Counted from the first letter of the stretch, positions 17,239 to 25,745 are shown. The stretch: DNA of 64,000 bases from Bacillus albus (GCF_001884185.1 NZ_MAOE01000014.1:1-64000), one strand, 5' to 3'. Numbers and translations: made by a program. The notes: generated from the letters alone by a model not told the origin.

Positions 17239-18618
17239 ATGATACAAAAGCAACATGAGAGTAAGTTGGAAGTTGGTCAAACGTTTCCTGTGACAATTAA
17301 ACGTCTTGGGATTAACGGAGAAGGCGTTGGTTATTTTAAGAGACAAGTTGTTTTCATTCCAGGGGCATTACCAGGAGAAGAAGTTGTTGCTGAAACAACG
17401 AAAATTCAGCGTGGTTTCGCTGAAGCAAAAGTGAAAAAAGTTCGTAAAGCTTCACCACATCGTGTGAAAGCGCCATGTCCAGTATATGAAGAGTGCGGCG
17501 GTTGCCAATTGCAACATTTAGATTATAAAGAACAATTAAATCAAAAGCGTGATATCGTTGTACAAGCATTTGAGAAGTATATGAACAACAGTTTAGAAGA
17601 GAAAATTCGTCCAACGCTTGGTATGGAAAATCCATGGCATTATCGTAATAAGAGTCAACTACAAGTGGGACGTAAAGACGAAAAGGTTATTACAGGGCTG
17701 TATAAACAAAACTCACATCAGTTAATTGATATTGCTCATTGTATGATTCAACATAAAGCAACGAATGAAGCGACAAAAGTTGTAAGACGTATATTAGAAA
17801 AGTTAAATGTTTCTATTTATAATGAGAAAAAGCAAAAAGGTTTAGTACGTACGATTGTGACACGTACTGCAGTTCAAACAGGGGAAGTACAAGTTACACT
17901 TATTACAACAAAAGAAGAATTGCCAAATAAGGAGCAATTTATCGCAGAAGTACAAAAACAGATGCCAAGTGTGAAATCAATTATGCAAAACGTGAATTGG
18001 CGTAAAACATCTGTTATTTTCGGTGATAAAACATTTAAATTAGCTGGAAAAGAAGTAATTCAAGAAACACTTGGTGATTTATCATTTGAATTATCAGCAC
18101 GTGCATTCTTCCAGTTGAATCCGGAACAAACGGTTGTTTTATATGATGAAGCGAAAAAAGCAGCAGCTTTAACAGGTGATGAGAAAATTGTAGATGCGTA
18201 TTGTGGCGTTGGTACAATCGGTCTTTGGCTTGCAAATGATGCAGCGGAAGTACGTGGTATGGATGTAATTCCAGAAGCAATTGCAGATGCAAGAAAAAAT
18301 GCGAAGCGTCACGGATTTACAAATACGAAATATGAAACAGGTAAAGCTGAACAATGGTTACCGAAATGGGTAAAAGAAGGATGGCGTCCAGATGTAATTG
18401 TTGTCGATCCACCTCGTACAGGTTGCGATGATAAATTACTGGAAACAATTTTAAAGGTGAAGCCGAAACAAGTTGTTTACGTATCTTGTAATCCTTCTTC
18501 ATTAGCTCGTGATGTACAAGCATTAATGAAGAGTTATGAAGTGGAGTATGTGCAACCAGTTGATATGTTCCCGCATACAGCTCATGTAGAAAATGTAGTG
18601 AAGCTTGTTAGAAAGTAG
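17239..18618 (+). CDS. rlmCD: 23S rRNA (uracil-5-)-methyltransferase RlmCD (YfjO)
   Basis: A 459-residue SAM-dependent enzyme expected to make 5-methyluridine at 23S rRNA positions 747 and 1939, as reported for B. subtilis RlmCD. N-terminal TRAM domain (about 12-68, '[26 protein letters not shown]' region), then the iron-sulfur Cys motif '[14 protein letters not shown]' (about 75-88). The Rossmann methyltransferase domain has '[13 protein letters not shown]' and '[10 protein letters not shown]', plus the nucleophilic Cys in '[12 protein letters not shown]'. Start at 17239 with GAGGTG upstream. Ten nt after the glycosylase gene. Confidence 0.95.
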   Translation: MIQKQHESKLEVGQTFPVTIKRLGINGEGVGYFKRQVVFIPGALPGEEVVAETTKIQRGFAEAKVKKVRKASPHRVKAPCPVYEECGGCQLQHLDYKEQLNQKRDIVVQAFEKYMNNSLEEKIRPTLGMENPWHYRNKSQLQVGRKDEKVITGLYKQNSHQLIDIAHCMIQHKATNEATKVVRRILEKLNVSIYNEKKQKGLVRTIVTRTAVQTGEVQVTLITTKEELPNKEQFIAEVQKQMPSVKSIMQNVNWRKTSVIFGDKTFKLAGKEVIQETLGDLSFELSARAFFQLNPEQTVVLYDEAKKAAALTGDEKIVDAYCGVGTIGLWLANDAAEVRGMDVIPEAIADARKNAKRHGFTNTKYETGKAEQWLPKWVKEGWRPDVIVVDPPRTGCDDKLLETILKVKPKQVVYVSCNPSSLARDVQALMKSYEVEYVQPVDMFPHTAHVENVVKLVRK

Positions 18619-18625
18619 AGTTTAT

Positions 18626-18656
18626 TCATATTCCCTCACGATAGGAGGGAATATTT
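18626..18656 (+). terminator. Weak terminator after rlmCD
   Basis: ATTCCCTC-acgata-GGAGGGAAT followed by ATTTTCT. The short T tract makes read-through into truA2 plausible. Confidence 0.5.
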
Positions 18657-18674
18657 TCTATGAAGGAGAGTAAA

Positions 18675-19412
18675 ATGAATAATTATAAATTAACGATTCA
18701 GTACGATGGTGCACGTTTTAAAGGATGGCAACGTCTCGGTAATAACGATAATACGATTCAAGGAAAAATCGAAAGTGTTATATCTGAAATGGTCGGAAAA
18801 GAAATTGAAATTATCGGTTGCAGTAGAACAGACGCCGGTGTGCATGCTTTGAATCAAGTTGCTAACTTTCAAAGTGATGAGAAGTTAGTGGAACATAAAG
18901 TGAAAAAATATTTGAATCAATATTTACCAAATGATATTAGCATTACGAACGTAGAAGAAGTACAAGACCGCTTCCATGCTCGTTACAATTCTAAAGCAAA
19001 AACATATCTTTATAAGATTTGGAATGAAGAGCATACAAATCCATTTATGCGTAAATACAGCATGCATGTGAATAAAAAATTAAATGTGAAAAGCATGAAA
19101 GAAGCTGCGAAACATTTAGTTGGTTCACATGACTTTACTGCATTTTCAAATGCGAAATCAAAGAAAAAGTCTATGGTTCGAGAAATATATACACTTGAAG
19201 TGATGGAAGAGGCAGGATTCGTACAAATTAGAGTAAGTGGTAACGGATTCCTTCATAACATGGTGCGAAAAATTGTTGGAGCATTAATTGAAGTTGGATT
19301 AGGACAATTAGATGCAGGAGCAATTCCGCATATTTTAGAGTCGAAACAACGTAATCAGATTAATTGCCTTGCTGAGGCGAGTGGTTTGTATTTGGAGAAT
19401 GTTGAGTTTTAA
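18675..19412 (+). CDS. truA: tRNA pseudouridine synthase A paralogue
   Basis: A 245-residue TruA-family enzyme converting uridines 38-40 of tRNA anticodon stems to pseudouridine. The catalytic Asp53 lies in 'CSRTDAGVHALNQ'. Further family elements are 'YDGARFKGWQR' at the start, 'ARYNSKAKTYLYKIW' in the middle and 'GNGFLHNMVRKIVGALIEVG' near the end. Bacilli of this group usually have another truA in the ribosomal-protein cluster, so this is probably the second copy. AAGGAG lies 6 nt upstream of ATG 18675; the upstream in-frame ATG at 18660 precedes that site. Confidence 0.92.
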   Translation: MNNYKLTIQYDGARFKGWQRLGNNDNTIQGKIESVISEMVGKEIEIIGCSRTDAGVHALNQVANFQSDEKLVEHKVKKYLNQYLPNDISITNVEEVQDRFHARYNSKAKTYLYKIWNEEHTNPFMRKYSMHVNKKLNVKSMKEAAKHLVGSHDFTAFSNAKSKKKSMVREIYTLEVMEEAGFVQIRVSGNGFLHNMVRKIVGALIEVGLGQLDAGAIPHILESKQRNQINCLAEASGLYLENVEF

Positions 19413-19426
19413 AAGATATGGATATG

Positions 19427-19455
19427 AAAAAAGCACTCCTGTGAGTGCTTTTTTT
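19427..19455. terminator. Bidirectional terminator after truA2
   Basis: AAAAAAGCACTC-ctgt-GAGTGCTTTTTTT; its T tract reaches the stop codon of the minus-strand small ORF. Confidence 0.8.
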
Positions 19456-19582
19456 ATGCTGATGCAGTCGTTTTATCTTTTCGGAAAATTCTCATTAATC
19501 CTCCGATTAATAATAAAACACCTGGTAATAAGTAAATAACAGAAATACAAATAAATCCACCAATAGCAGCGATCGTCATCAT
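19454..19582 (-). CDS. Small hydrophobic ORF, possible gene remnant
   Basis: 42 codons (MMTIAAIGGFICISVIYLL..., ending ...RIFRKDKTTASA), one or two transmembrane helices followed by a basic tail. The frame stays open a further 13 codons upstream (reading FKIDYIQTKVGGI) to a TAA, with no good ribosome binding site before the ATG. It could therefore be a real small membrane protein or the 3' end of a decayed longer gene. It ends in the shared terminator. Function unknown. Confidence 0.4.
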   Translation of the reverse strand: MMTIAAIGGFICISVIYLLPGVLLLIGGLMRIFRKDKTTASA

Positions 19583-19653
19583 AATACCGCCTACTTTAGT
19601 CTGTATATAATCAATTTTAAATTAAGTTTTGAGGTAGAGGGAATATAAAGAAA

Positions 19654-19687
19654 AAAACACGAGAGTAGTAAACATCTCGTGTTTAAA
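19654..19687 (-). terminator. Hairpin downstream of the 65-residue membrane protein gene
   Basis: AAACACGAGA pairs with TCTCGTGTTT. On the minus strand it is followed by TTTTTTCTTT. Confidence 0.7.
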
Positions 19688-19709
19688 TACGATAATTAAC
19701 TTTGTCGGT

Positions 19710-19907
19710 TTAAGAAGATTTCTCTTTCTTCATCCGTATCTTCAAATTCCAAAAAGCAGCAAGCATAATAGCTGCAAAGGAGCCGCTAATTGTTGCTAAT
19801 AGCTTTGCATAAGGATAGGTATTCATATTAATGAGTAGCATCATACATAGAAGGGTAGGGAAGAAGGCTAAGTATTGTAACAACTTTAATCTTTTATCAT
19901 TACTCAT
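19710..19907 (-). CDS. Small two-helix membrane protein
   Basis: A 65-residue protein (MSNDKRLKLLQYL...), with hydrophobic segments at about 10-28 and 36-54 and a basic tail MKKEKSS. I chose the second of two in-frame ATGs, with AAAGGA 9 nt upstream; starting at 19913 would add two residues. Terminator follows at 19654. Hypothetical; no family recognised. Confidence 0.6.
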   Translation of the reverse strand: MSNDKRLKLLQYLAFFPTLLCMMLLINMNTYPYAKLLATISGSFAAIMLAAFWNLKIRMKKEKSS

Positions 19908-20032
19908 ATACATCGTTCCTTTCTAGTATGTTATATGTTTATTATAGCATATTTTACCAAATGTTTATTTGTACGTTAAAGCAGATTTATGCTGCATTAA
20001 CAAGCAATAAAAGTCGAATTGGTGAGGGCTAG

Positions 20033-20057
20033 TAATCCACTGATTCAAGTTTCATTT
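20033..20057. repeat. Dispersed repeat core, copy 3
   Basis: ATCCACTGATTCAAGTTTCA followed by TTTCA matches the 3' part of the repeat at 4138-4160 with few differences. It ends at the stop codon of the sigma-54 activator gene, and the paired arm is degraded. Confidence 0.45.
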
Positions 20058-21460
20058 CATATGTGTAAATGTAGTTTTTTAATTCGATATTGTAAGTTTT
20101 GTCTACTTAACCCTAAAAACTTTGCAGCTTGTGAGATATTACCGTGATATTCTTTTAGAATTTGATTGATGTAATTCTTTTCCATTGCTTCTATTGTGTG
20201 CTTTAACGTTTTAGGTGCATCAGTATCGTTATGAGTTAGGGAAGGTTGCAGATTGAATTTTTTTTTTATTCGTTCGCGAAAGCGAGTGGGAAGATGAAAC
20301 GCTGTAATGATATTTTCATCTTCAACCAAGTTCATCGAACCTTCAATGATATGTTCCAATTCTCGTACGTTTCCGGGCCAATCATATGCATACAAGAATT
20401 CTCTTACATGTACATCTATATCTGTTACGCTAAGTCCAAATTGAATATTGTACTTTTCGATAAAGTGCTGAACAAGATCGGGAATATCTTCTTTCCGTTC
20501 GCGTAAAGGCGGGAGACATAAAGTAACGACGCTTAATCGGTAATATAAGTCTTCCCGTAATCGATTGTGTGTAATAGCTTCAAGAGGGTCTTCATTAATA
20601 GTTGCTATAATGCGAACGTCAATTTCTTTTTCTTGTGTGCCTCCGACTCTTCGTATTGTTTTTTCTTGTATAGCTCGCAGCAACTTTGCTTGAAGTGCTG
20701 GACTTAACGAATTGATCTCATCTAATAACAAAGTTCCTCCGTTCGCTTCTTCAAATAAACCAGCTTTATCGATAGCTCCTGTAAATGCACCTCGGTTCGT
20801 ACCAAATAATAGGCTTTCCATGAGTGTATCAGGTATAGCGGCACAGTTTTGTGAAATAAACGGTTTGCCTGAACGCTGACTTTCATTATGGATACTTTGT
20901 GCAAATAGTTCTTTACCGGTCCCTGTTTCCCCTACAAGAAGTATGGATGAGGATGTGCGAATGACTCTTTTCGCTTCTGTAATGACGGATTGAATAGCAC
21001 TAGAATCCCCGATTATGTGATCAAAGGTAAACTTGTTATTTATTTTTCGAGCAGGGCTCGTTTTCATCGTTTGTTTGGAATGGCTAATCTCTGTTGAAAT
21101 TTCAATAGCGCCTTTAATTTTTCCATTTTCTATTATAGGGAAAGTATTGTTAATCGTCGTAATTTCTTGCCCTTTATTGTTAAAATACGTTTGTTTTATA
21201 TTTTTGTTTGTTTTTCCTAATTTTAATGCCTCTATAAGAGTACTATTTTTATTTTCTTCAAATGCAAAGACTTCTAAAGGACTCTTATATAGCACATCTG
21301 AGCGTTCCATTGATTCAATTTCCATCATTTTGCGGTTGTAGATAATCGTTTTACTTTCCTCATTAATAATATGAATTCCGATATCGAGCTCATTGAGTAA
21401 AGTTTCATATAGCATATTCATTTCAATGATCTGTTTCAAATTAATTTCTTCTGTACGCAT
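20057..21460 (-). CDS. Sigma-54-dependent transcriptional activator (PAS, AAA+, Fis-type HTH)
   Basis: A 467-residue enhancer-binding protein of RocR type. N-terminal PAS-like sensor (about 15-125). AAA+ domain about 145-375 with Walker A 'GETGTGKE' (177-184), the sigma-54 contact loop 'GAFTGA' and Walker B 'GGTLLLDEI'. C-terminal Fis-like helix-turn-helix ('GNISQAAKFLGLSRQNLQYRIKK' region, about 438-460). It is divergent from the operon starting at 21735, which has a -24/-12 promoter and two likely binding sites, so that operon is the obvious target. The ligand is unknown; the amino-acid permease and deacylase suggest an amino acid or acylated derivative. GGAGAAG site before 21460. Confidence 0.93.
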   Translation of the reverse strand: MRTEEINLKQIIEMNMLYETLLNELDIGIHIINEESKTIIYNRKMMEIESMERSDVLYKSPLEVFAFEENKNSTLIEALKLGKTNKNIKQTYFNNKGQEITTINNTFPIIENGKIKGAIEISTEISHSKQTMKTSPARKINNKFTFDHIIGDSSAIQSVITEAKRVIRTSSSILLVGETGTGKELFAQSIHNESQRSGKPFISQNCAAIPDTLMESLLFGTNRGAFTGAIDKAGLFEEANGGTLLLDEINSLSPALQAKLLRAIQEKTIRRVGGTQEKEIDVRIIATINEDPLEAITHNRLREDLYYRLSVVTLCLPPLRERKEDIPDLVQHFIEKYNIQFGLSVTDIDVHVREFLYAYDWPGNVRELEHIIEGSMNLVEDENIITAFHLPTRFRERIKKKFNLQPSLTHNDTDAPKTLKHTIEAMEKNYINQILKEYHGNISQAAKFLGLSRQNLQYRIKKLHLHI

Positions 21461-21530
21461 AGATTATCTTCTCCTCATTTCACCCTATGAAGACTGACTT
21501 TTTATAATTTTATTAAAATTCTTATAAAAT

Positions 21531-21589
21531 CGCAAAATTTTTTTGCTATTTTCCTTTTAAAACTTCTCAAATGATAGAAAAATTTTGCG
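21531..21589. promoter_or_regulatory. Paired upstream activator sites for the sigma-54 regulator
   Basis: CGCAAAATTTTT (21531-21542) and its exact reverse complement AAAAATTTTGCG (21578-21589) face each other about 47 nt apart. The first is also part of GCAAAA-TTT-TTTTGC, a palindrome. They lie 50-110 nt upstream of the -24/-12 promoter, the usual place for enhancer sites. Assignment to the neighbouring activator is inferred. Confidence 0.6.
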
Positions 21590-21641
21590 GTTATGAACAT
21601 TTTTTTTTGAGAAACCTTCATTTTAAATAGGAATTGGAGAT

Positions 21642-21658
21642 TGGTACGCATTTTGCAT
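21642..21658 (+). promoter_or_regulatory. Sigma-54 (-24/-12) promoter
   Basis: TGGTACGCATTTTGCAT: the GG and GC dinucleotides are exactly 10 nt apart. The match to TGGCACN5TTGCA has one deviation. It lies 77 nt before the GTG start of the first operon gene. Confidence 0.88.
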
Positions 21659-21734
21659 AAATAATAGTTGAAATCTCTAAAGGAGGGATATGCAACGTTT
21701 CAGTACCAATTAAAAAGAAGGAGGAGTTTATAAA

Positions 21735-21989
21735 GTGAAGACGGTTATAGAAGGCGTGTATAGTCCTTGTTACGGGAAAGTTGAGAAGTTATTTGTTACG
21801 GAAAGTTCTTACGTATACGAATGGGAGAAATTAGCGTTAATTGAAACAATAGATAAACAGAAAGTAGAAATTAAGGTAGGAATCAGTGGGTATATCGAGT
21901 CATTAGAAGTAGTAGAAGGACAAGCTATCGCTGATAAAAAGTTGTTAATAACAGTTAGGGATGATCTTTTAATAACAGGTAGTGATTAA
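21735..21989 (+). CDS. Small lipoyl/biotinyl-domain-like protein
   Basis: An 84-residue protein whose whole length looks like one lipoyl/biotinyl barrel: 'GVYSPCYGKVEKLFV', then 'WEKLALIETIDKQKVEIKVG' (about 31-50), then 'SGYIESLEVVEGQAI'. In lipoyl domains the hairpin reads E(S/T)DKA; here ETIDKQK keeps a lysine (Lys41 or Lys43) that might be modified, but the fit is inexact. GTG start with GGAGGA 9 nt upstream. It is the first gene of the sigma-54 operon, so it may carry an intermediate or act as an accessory in the catabolic pathway. Function unknown. Confidence 0.6.
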   Translation: MKTVIEGVYSPCYGKVEKLFVTESSYVYEWEKLALIETIDKQKVEIKVGISGYIESLEVVEGQAIADKKLLITVRDDLLITGSD

Positions 21990-22071
21990 TACTATGTATT
22001 TTGCTCTTTTTAATAATTATTCTTATTATGAACATTTTTAAAAACGCTTACATGAAATGGGGGGGATTTAT

Positions 22072-23493
22072 ATGATGGATCAAAACCAAGGGTTAAAAAG
22101 GGAATTGAAAAGTAGGCACATATTTATGATTGCACTCGGAGGAGTTATTGGTACCGGTCTTTTTTTAGGATCTGGGTATACAATTCATGAGGCTGGGCCT
22201 GGAGGAGCGATTGTAGCGTATCTTGTTGGAGGATTTGTTATGTATTTAACGATGCTCTGTCTTGGAGAATTAGCTGTTGCGATGCCTGACGCAGGATCTT
22301 ATCAAACGTATGCTACGAAGCACATTTCCCCTGCAGCAGGTTATGTAGTCGGATGGATGTCGTGGCTAAACTGGTCTGCTACGATAGGTATTGAACTAAT
22401 TGCAGTTAGTATTTTAATGAAACGATGGTTTCCTGATGTACCGTCATGGATTTGGTGCGTAGTGTTTGCGGTACTACTTTTTGCTATCAACGCGTTATCT
22501 TCAAGAAGTTTTGCAGAAGTTGAATTTTGGTTTGCAAGTATTAAAGTTATTACAATCATTGCATTTATTATTTTCGGTGGGGCAGCAATGTTTGGTTTTC
22601 TAGATATGAAAGGAAATGAACCAGCACCGATGTTTTCTAGCTTTACCGAGTATGGTGGATTGTTTCCAAATGGGTTATCAGCGATTTTAATAACGATGAT
22701 CGCAGTTAATTTCTCCTTTCAAGGAACGGAGCTTGTTGGTATTGCAGCTGGAGAGAGTGAAAATCCAGAAAAAACAATCCCAAAGGCAATTAATAATACA
22801 GTTTGGCGTATACTGGTGTTCTTTGTATTATCTATTTTCATTCTTGCAGGATTATTCCCATGGCAACAAGCGGGAGTGATAGAAAGTCCATTCGTAGTTG
22901 TATTTGATAAAATTGGTATTCCTTATGCAGCTGATATTATCAATTTCGTTATTATTACAGCAGTACTATCCGTTGCGAATTCAGGATTATATGCAACTTC
23001 TCGTATGCTATGGTCTATGTCTAATCAAGGAATGATCAGTCCGATTTTTGGTAAGTTATCTAAAAATGGTGTTCCTATTTATGCATTGATTGTAAGTACG
23101 ATTGTAGGGTGTCTTTCATTACTATCAGGTATTTATGCGGAAGATACAGTTTATTTATGGCTGCTTTCTATTGCCGGATTTGGGGCGATATTAGTTTGGG
23201 CATCTATTGCTCTATCTAACTTATTAGCTAGAAGATCATATGTGAAGCAGGGCGGGGATGTGAAGGACTTGAAATTTAAGACACCGCTGTATCCGTTCGT
23301 ACCACTGCTTGCTTTAGTATTAAATGTAACAGTAATTGTTGGTATGGCCTTTATTCCAGAACAAAGAATGGCATTGTATTGTGGTATTCCATTTATGATT
23401 GTTTGTTTACTGTTTTACCGTGCGACAAGAAATAAGGCACGTAAGGTAGAACATATTGAAAAGACAAAGACAACAGAAATAGAAAGTTTATAA
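22072..23493 (+). CDS. Amino acid permease (AAT/APC family)
   Basis: A 473-residue transporter with about twelve transmembrane segments. The APC signature 'HIFMIALGGVIGTGLFLGSG' is at about 12-31, followed by 'GPGGAIVAYLVGG' and 'FQGTELVGIAAGESENPEKTIPKAI' in the middle. It resembles proton-coupled amino-acid permeases of the GabP/RocE/LysP branch. I chose ATG 22072, with a GGGGGG site 6 nt upstream. It lies 82 nt after the lipoyl-like gene and before the deacylase, under the sigma-54 promoter, so it should import the compound sensed by the divergent activator. A terminator after it suggests lower expression of the deacylase. Confidence 0.9.
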   Translation: MMDQNQGLKRELKSRHIFMIALGGVIGTGLFLGSGYTIHEAGPGGAIVAYLVGGFVMYLTMLCLGELAVAMPDAGSYQTYATKHISPAAGYVVGWMSWLNWSATIGIELIAVSILMKRWFPDVPSWIWCVVFAVLLFAINALSSRSFAEVEFWFASIKVITIIAFIIFGGAAMFGFLDMKGNEPAPMFSSFTEYGGLFPNGLSAILITMIAVNFSFQGTELVGIAAGESENPEKTIPKAINNTVWRILVFFVLSIFILAGLFPWQQAGVIESPFVVVFDKIGIPYAADIINFVIITAVLSVANSGLYATSRMLWSMSNQGMISPIFGKLSKNGVPIYALIVSTIVGCLSLLSGIYAEDTVYLWLLSIAGFGAILVWASIALSNLLARRSYVKQGGDVKDLKFKTPLYPFVPLLALVLNVTVIVGMAFIPEQRMALYCGIPFMIVCLLFYRATRNKARKVEHIEKTKTTEIESL

Positions 23494-23506
23494 TAGTGAT
23501 TAATTT

Positions 23507-23540
23507 GGAGACTGTAAAATTGTAAACAGTCTCTTTTTTT
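23507..23540 (+). terminator. Terminator between the permease and deacylase genes
   Basis: AGACTGT-(loop)-ACAGTCTCTTTTTTT. It may attenuate transcription entering the M20 gene. Confidence 0.7.
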
Positions 23541-23588
23541 GTGAAAATAAAGCTGGAAACATACTACGTATGCAAAGGGGAATTAGTG

Positions 23589-24863
23589 ATGAATGAAGAA
23601 GTTTCACAGCTATTAGAACAGATTGATCTACGAAAAGGTGAGTTACTAGAGCTTACAAAAACATTAATTCGTTTTGAAACACCAGCACCGCCGGCGAGAA
23701 ATACAAATGAGGCGCAAGAATTTGTTGCCCATTTCCTAAGAAAACGAAATTTTAGTGTAGATAAATGGGATGTATATCCGAATGACCCGAACGTTGTTGG
23801 GGTGAAAAAAGGGGTAGAAAGTGACACGCATAAAAGTCTTATTATTAACGGACATATGGATGTAGCTGAAGTGTCAGCAGATGAGGCGTGGGAAACGAAT
23901 CCGTTTGAGCCGTTTATAAAAGATGGTTGGTTAGTCGGACGTGGTGCGGCAGATATGAAAGGTGGACTGGCTGGAGCGCTATTTGCTATTCAGCTTTTTC
24001 AAGAAGCTGGCATTGAATTACCTGGAGATTTAATCTTTCAATCCGTAATTGGGGAAGAAGTTGGAGAGGCAGGTACACTTCAATGTTGCAAAAGAGGTTA
24101 TGATGCTGATTTTGCAGTCGTAGTGGATACGAGTGATTTGCATATGCAAGGACAGGGCGGCGTAATTACTGGATGGATTACTGTGAAAAGTCCTCAGACG
24201 TTTCATGATGCAACACGCAGGAAAATGATCCATGCGGGAGGACGTTTATTCGGAGCGAGTGCGATTGAAAAAATGATGAAAATTGTACAAAGTTTACAAG
24301 AATTAGAGCGTCATTGGGCGGTTATGAAAACATATGAAGGGTATCCATCTGGAACAACAACAATTAATCCAGCTGTTATTGAGGGCGGACGACATGCAGC
24401 GTTTATTGCGGATGAGTGCCGATTATGGATCACGGTGCACTTTTATCCGAATGAAACACATGAACAAATAATAAAAGAAATTGAAGAGTATATTGGGAAA
24501 GTAGCGGCTGCCGATCCATGGTTAAGTGAAAATCCACCACAATTTAAGTGGGGCGGAGAATCAATGATTGTGGATCGTGGCGAAATTTTTCCTTCTTTAG
24601 AAATAGATAGTGAACATGCAGCTGTAAAAACGCTTAGCTCAGTACACGAATCAATTTTATCTCAAAATGCAATTTTAGATATGTCTGCAACGGTAACGGA
24701 CGGTGGTTGGTTTAGTGAATTTCATATTCCGGCTGTTATTTACGGACCAGGTACATTAGAAGAAGCTCATTCAATAAATGAGAAAGTTGAAGTAGAACAG
24801 TTAATTGAATTTACAAAAGTAATAACAGCATTTATATATGAATGGTGTCATACGAAAAAATAG
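23589..24863 (+). CDS. M20-family deacylase (ArgE/DapE-like)
   Basis: A 424-residue zinc metallohydrolase of the acetylornithine deacetylase / succinyl-diaminopimelate desuccinylase family. Visible metal-site motifs: 'INGHMDVAEV' (His then Asp), 'GRGAADMKGGLAG' (bridging Asp) and 'GEEVGEAG' (catalytic and metal Glu), with a final His region 'EAHSINEKVE'. A dimerisation insert lies at about 195-310. AAAGGGG lies 9 nt before ATG 23589; a 16-codon upstream extension has no site. It follows the sigma-54 permease and could hydrolyse an N-acyl amino acid or peptide. The related YlmB (formylaminopyrimidine deformylase) has similar length, so the substrate is open. Confidence 0.87.
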   Translation: MNEEVSQLLEQIDLRKGELLELTKTLIRFETPAPPARNTNEAQEFVAHFLRKRNFSVDKWDVYPNDPNVVGVKKGVESDTHKSLIINGHMDVAEVSADEAWETNPFEPFIKDGWLVGRGAADMKGGLAGALFAIQLFQEAGIELPGDLIFQSVIGEEVGEAGTLQCCKRGYDADFAVVVDTSDLHMQGQGGVITGWITVKSPQTFHDATRRKMIHAGGRLFGASAIEKMMKIVQSLQELERHWAVMKTYEGYPSGTTTINPAVIEGGRHAAFIADECRLWITVHFYPNETHEQIIKEIEEYIGKVAAADPWLSENPPQFKWGGESMIVDRGEIFPSLEIDSEHAAVKTLSSVHESILSQNAILDMSATVTDGGWFSEFHIPAVIYGPGTLEEAHSINEKVEVEQLIEFTKVITAFIYEWCHTKK

Positions 24864-24877
24864 ATTAGTATGTTGAA

Positions 24878-24910
24878 ATCGTACAGGTATGTATACTTGT
24901 ACGATTTTTT
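24878..24910 (+). terminator. Terminator after the M20 deacylase gene
   Basis: ATCGTACAGGTATGTATACTTGTACGATTTTTT. Confidence 0.8.
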
Positions 24911-24914
24911 AGTG

Positions 24915-24962
24915 AACTATTTCAGAGTTGAATAGAAACAACTGAAATAGTTCTTTATTTTT
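24915..24962 (+). terminator. Second hairpin before the convergent XRE gene
   Basis: AACTATTTCAG pairs with CTGAAATAGTT, with a nested AGTTG/CAACT, followed by CTTTATTTTTCT. It acts as a back-up plus-strand terminator just before the stop of the convergent gene. Confidence 0.6.
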
Positions 24963-25616
24963 CTATGTCTTTCGTTTGAGTTCGATTAATTTCTCTTTTG
25001 CTAATTCAACAGCAATTGCATCATCTAAATAGCCAATTGGAAAGAGGTAATCGGGAATAATATCTGTCGATAAAATGAAATACAGTAATGCACCTCCAAG
25101 AACTGCACGCTCTTCTCTTGGATTAGTTTCATTGCAAAATTGTTGATACATATCCGTTAATTGTTCAATGAAAGGACCAGCACTATCAATTTGTTCTAAT
25201 TTGCTCGCGAAACTTTCATGGATACGTTTTTCACCTTCTGCTGTTTGAGCATATCGTTCATAGTTTTCAAGTTCTTGTTTTACGCGAGTTGTTGTGTAGT
25301 CGAAATCGAATAAGTTAGAGGATTGCAGCGTTTGTTGAATTGTATCAAGAGATGTGTACATATCCGTCTTTTCCTTATTAATGTGAGGAGAATCAGGATA
25401 CATTTCATCAAAAAACAATTGAGGTGGAACTTGCAGACATTCTGCAAATTTTTGTAGATGCTTTTGCTTTGGCGGTTGTTTCCCATTCATAATTCTTGAG
25501 ATTGTTGCGGGATCAATATTCGTCAGCATGCCGAGTTGGCGCATAGATAAGGCACGTTCTTTTAAAAGCTTTTTTATTAATCTACTAAGCCGCTCATTTG
25601 GATTTTCTTTAGGCAT
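24963..25616 (-). CDS. XRE-family helix-turn-helix protein with DUF1232
   Basis: A 217-residue protein with two parts. The N-terminal HTH_XRE domain (about 8-65) has 'MRQLGMLTNIDPATISRIMNGKQPP'. The C-terminal DUF1232-like segment (about 160-210) contains 'FILSTDIIPDYLFPIGYLDDAIAVELA'. DUF1232 normally forms a membrane-associated helical hairpin, so this may be a membrane-linked regulator. ATG 25616 has GGAGTG 9 nt upstream. It is divergent from ytaF, and the intergenic region holds a 13-nt inverted repeat that is a candidate operator. Target genes unknown. Confidence 0.82.
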   Translation of the reverse strand: MPKENPNERLSRLIKKLLKERALSMRQLGMLTNIDPATISRIMNGKQPPKQKHLQKFAECLQVPPQLFFDEMYPDSPHINKEKTDMYTSLDTIQQTLQSSNLFDFDYTTTRVKQELENYERYAQTAEGEKRIHESFASKLEQIDSAGPFIEQLTDMYQQFCNETNPREERAVLGGALLYFILSTDIIPDYLFPIGYLDDAIAVELAKEKLIELKRKT

Positions 25617-25645
25617 AGCGAAGGCACTCCTTTTTATTGTTGAAA

Positions 25646-25705
25646 AAATGTTGAGCATTTATTACATGTATATGAAACAGACAGGCACAGTTGCTCAACA
25701 TTTTC
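25646..25705. promoter_or_regulatory. Inverted repeat between divergent XRE and ytaF genes
   Basis: AAAATGTTGAGCA (25646-25658) and its perfect reverse complement TGCTCAACATTTT (25693-25705), separated by 34 nt. They could be two operator half-sites for the XRE protein or a hairpin. Confidence 0.5.
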
Positions 25706-25745
25706 ATAAGATGCATGGAAAAGTGAGAAAAAGGGGTGGCTGTTT

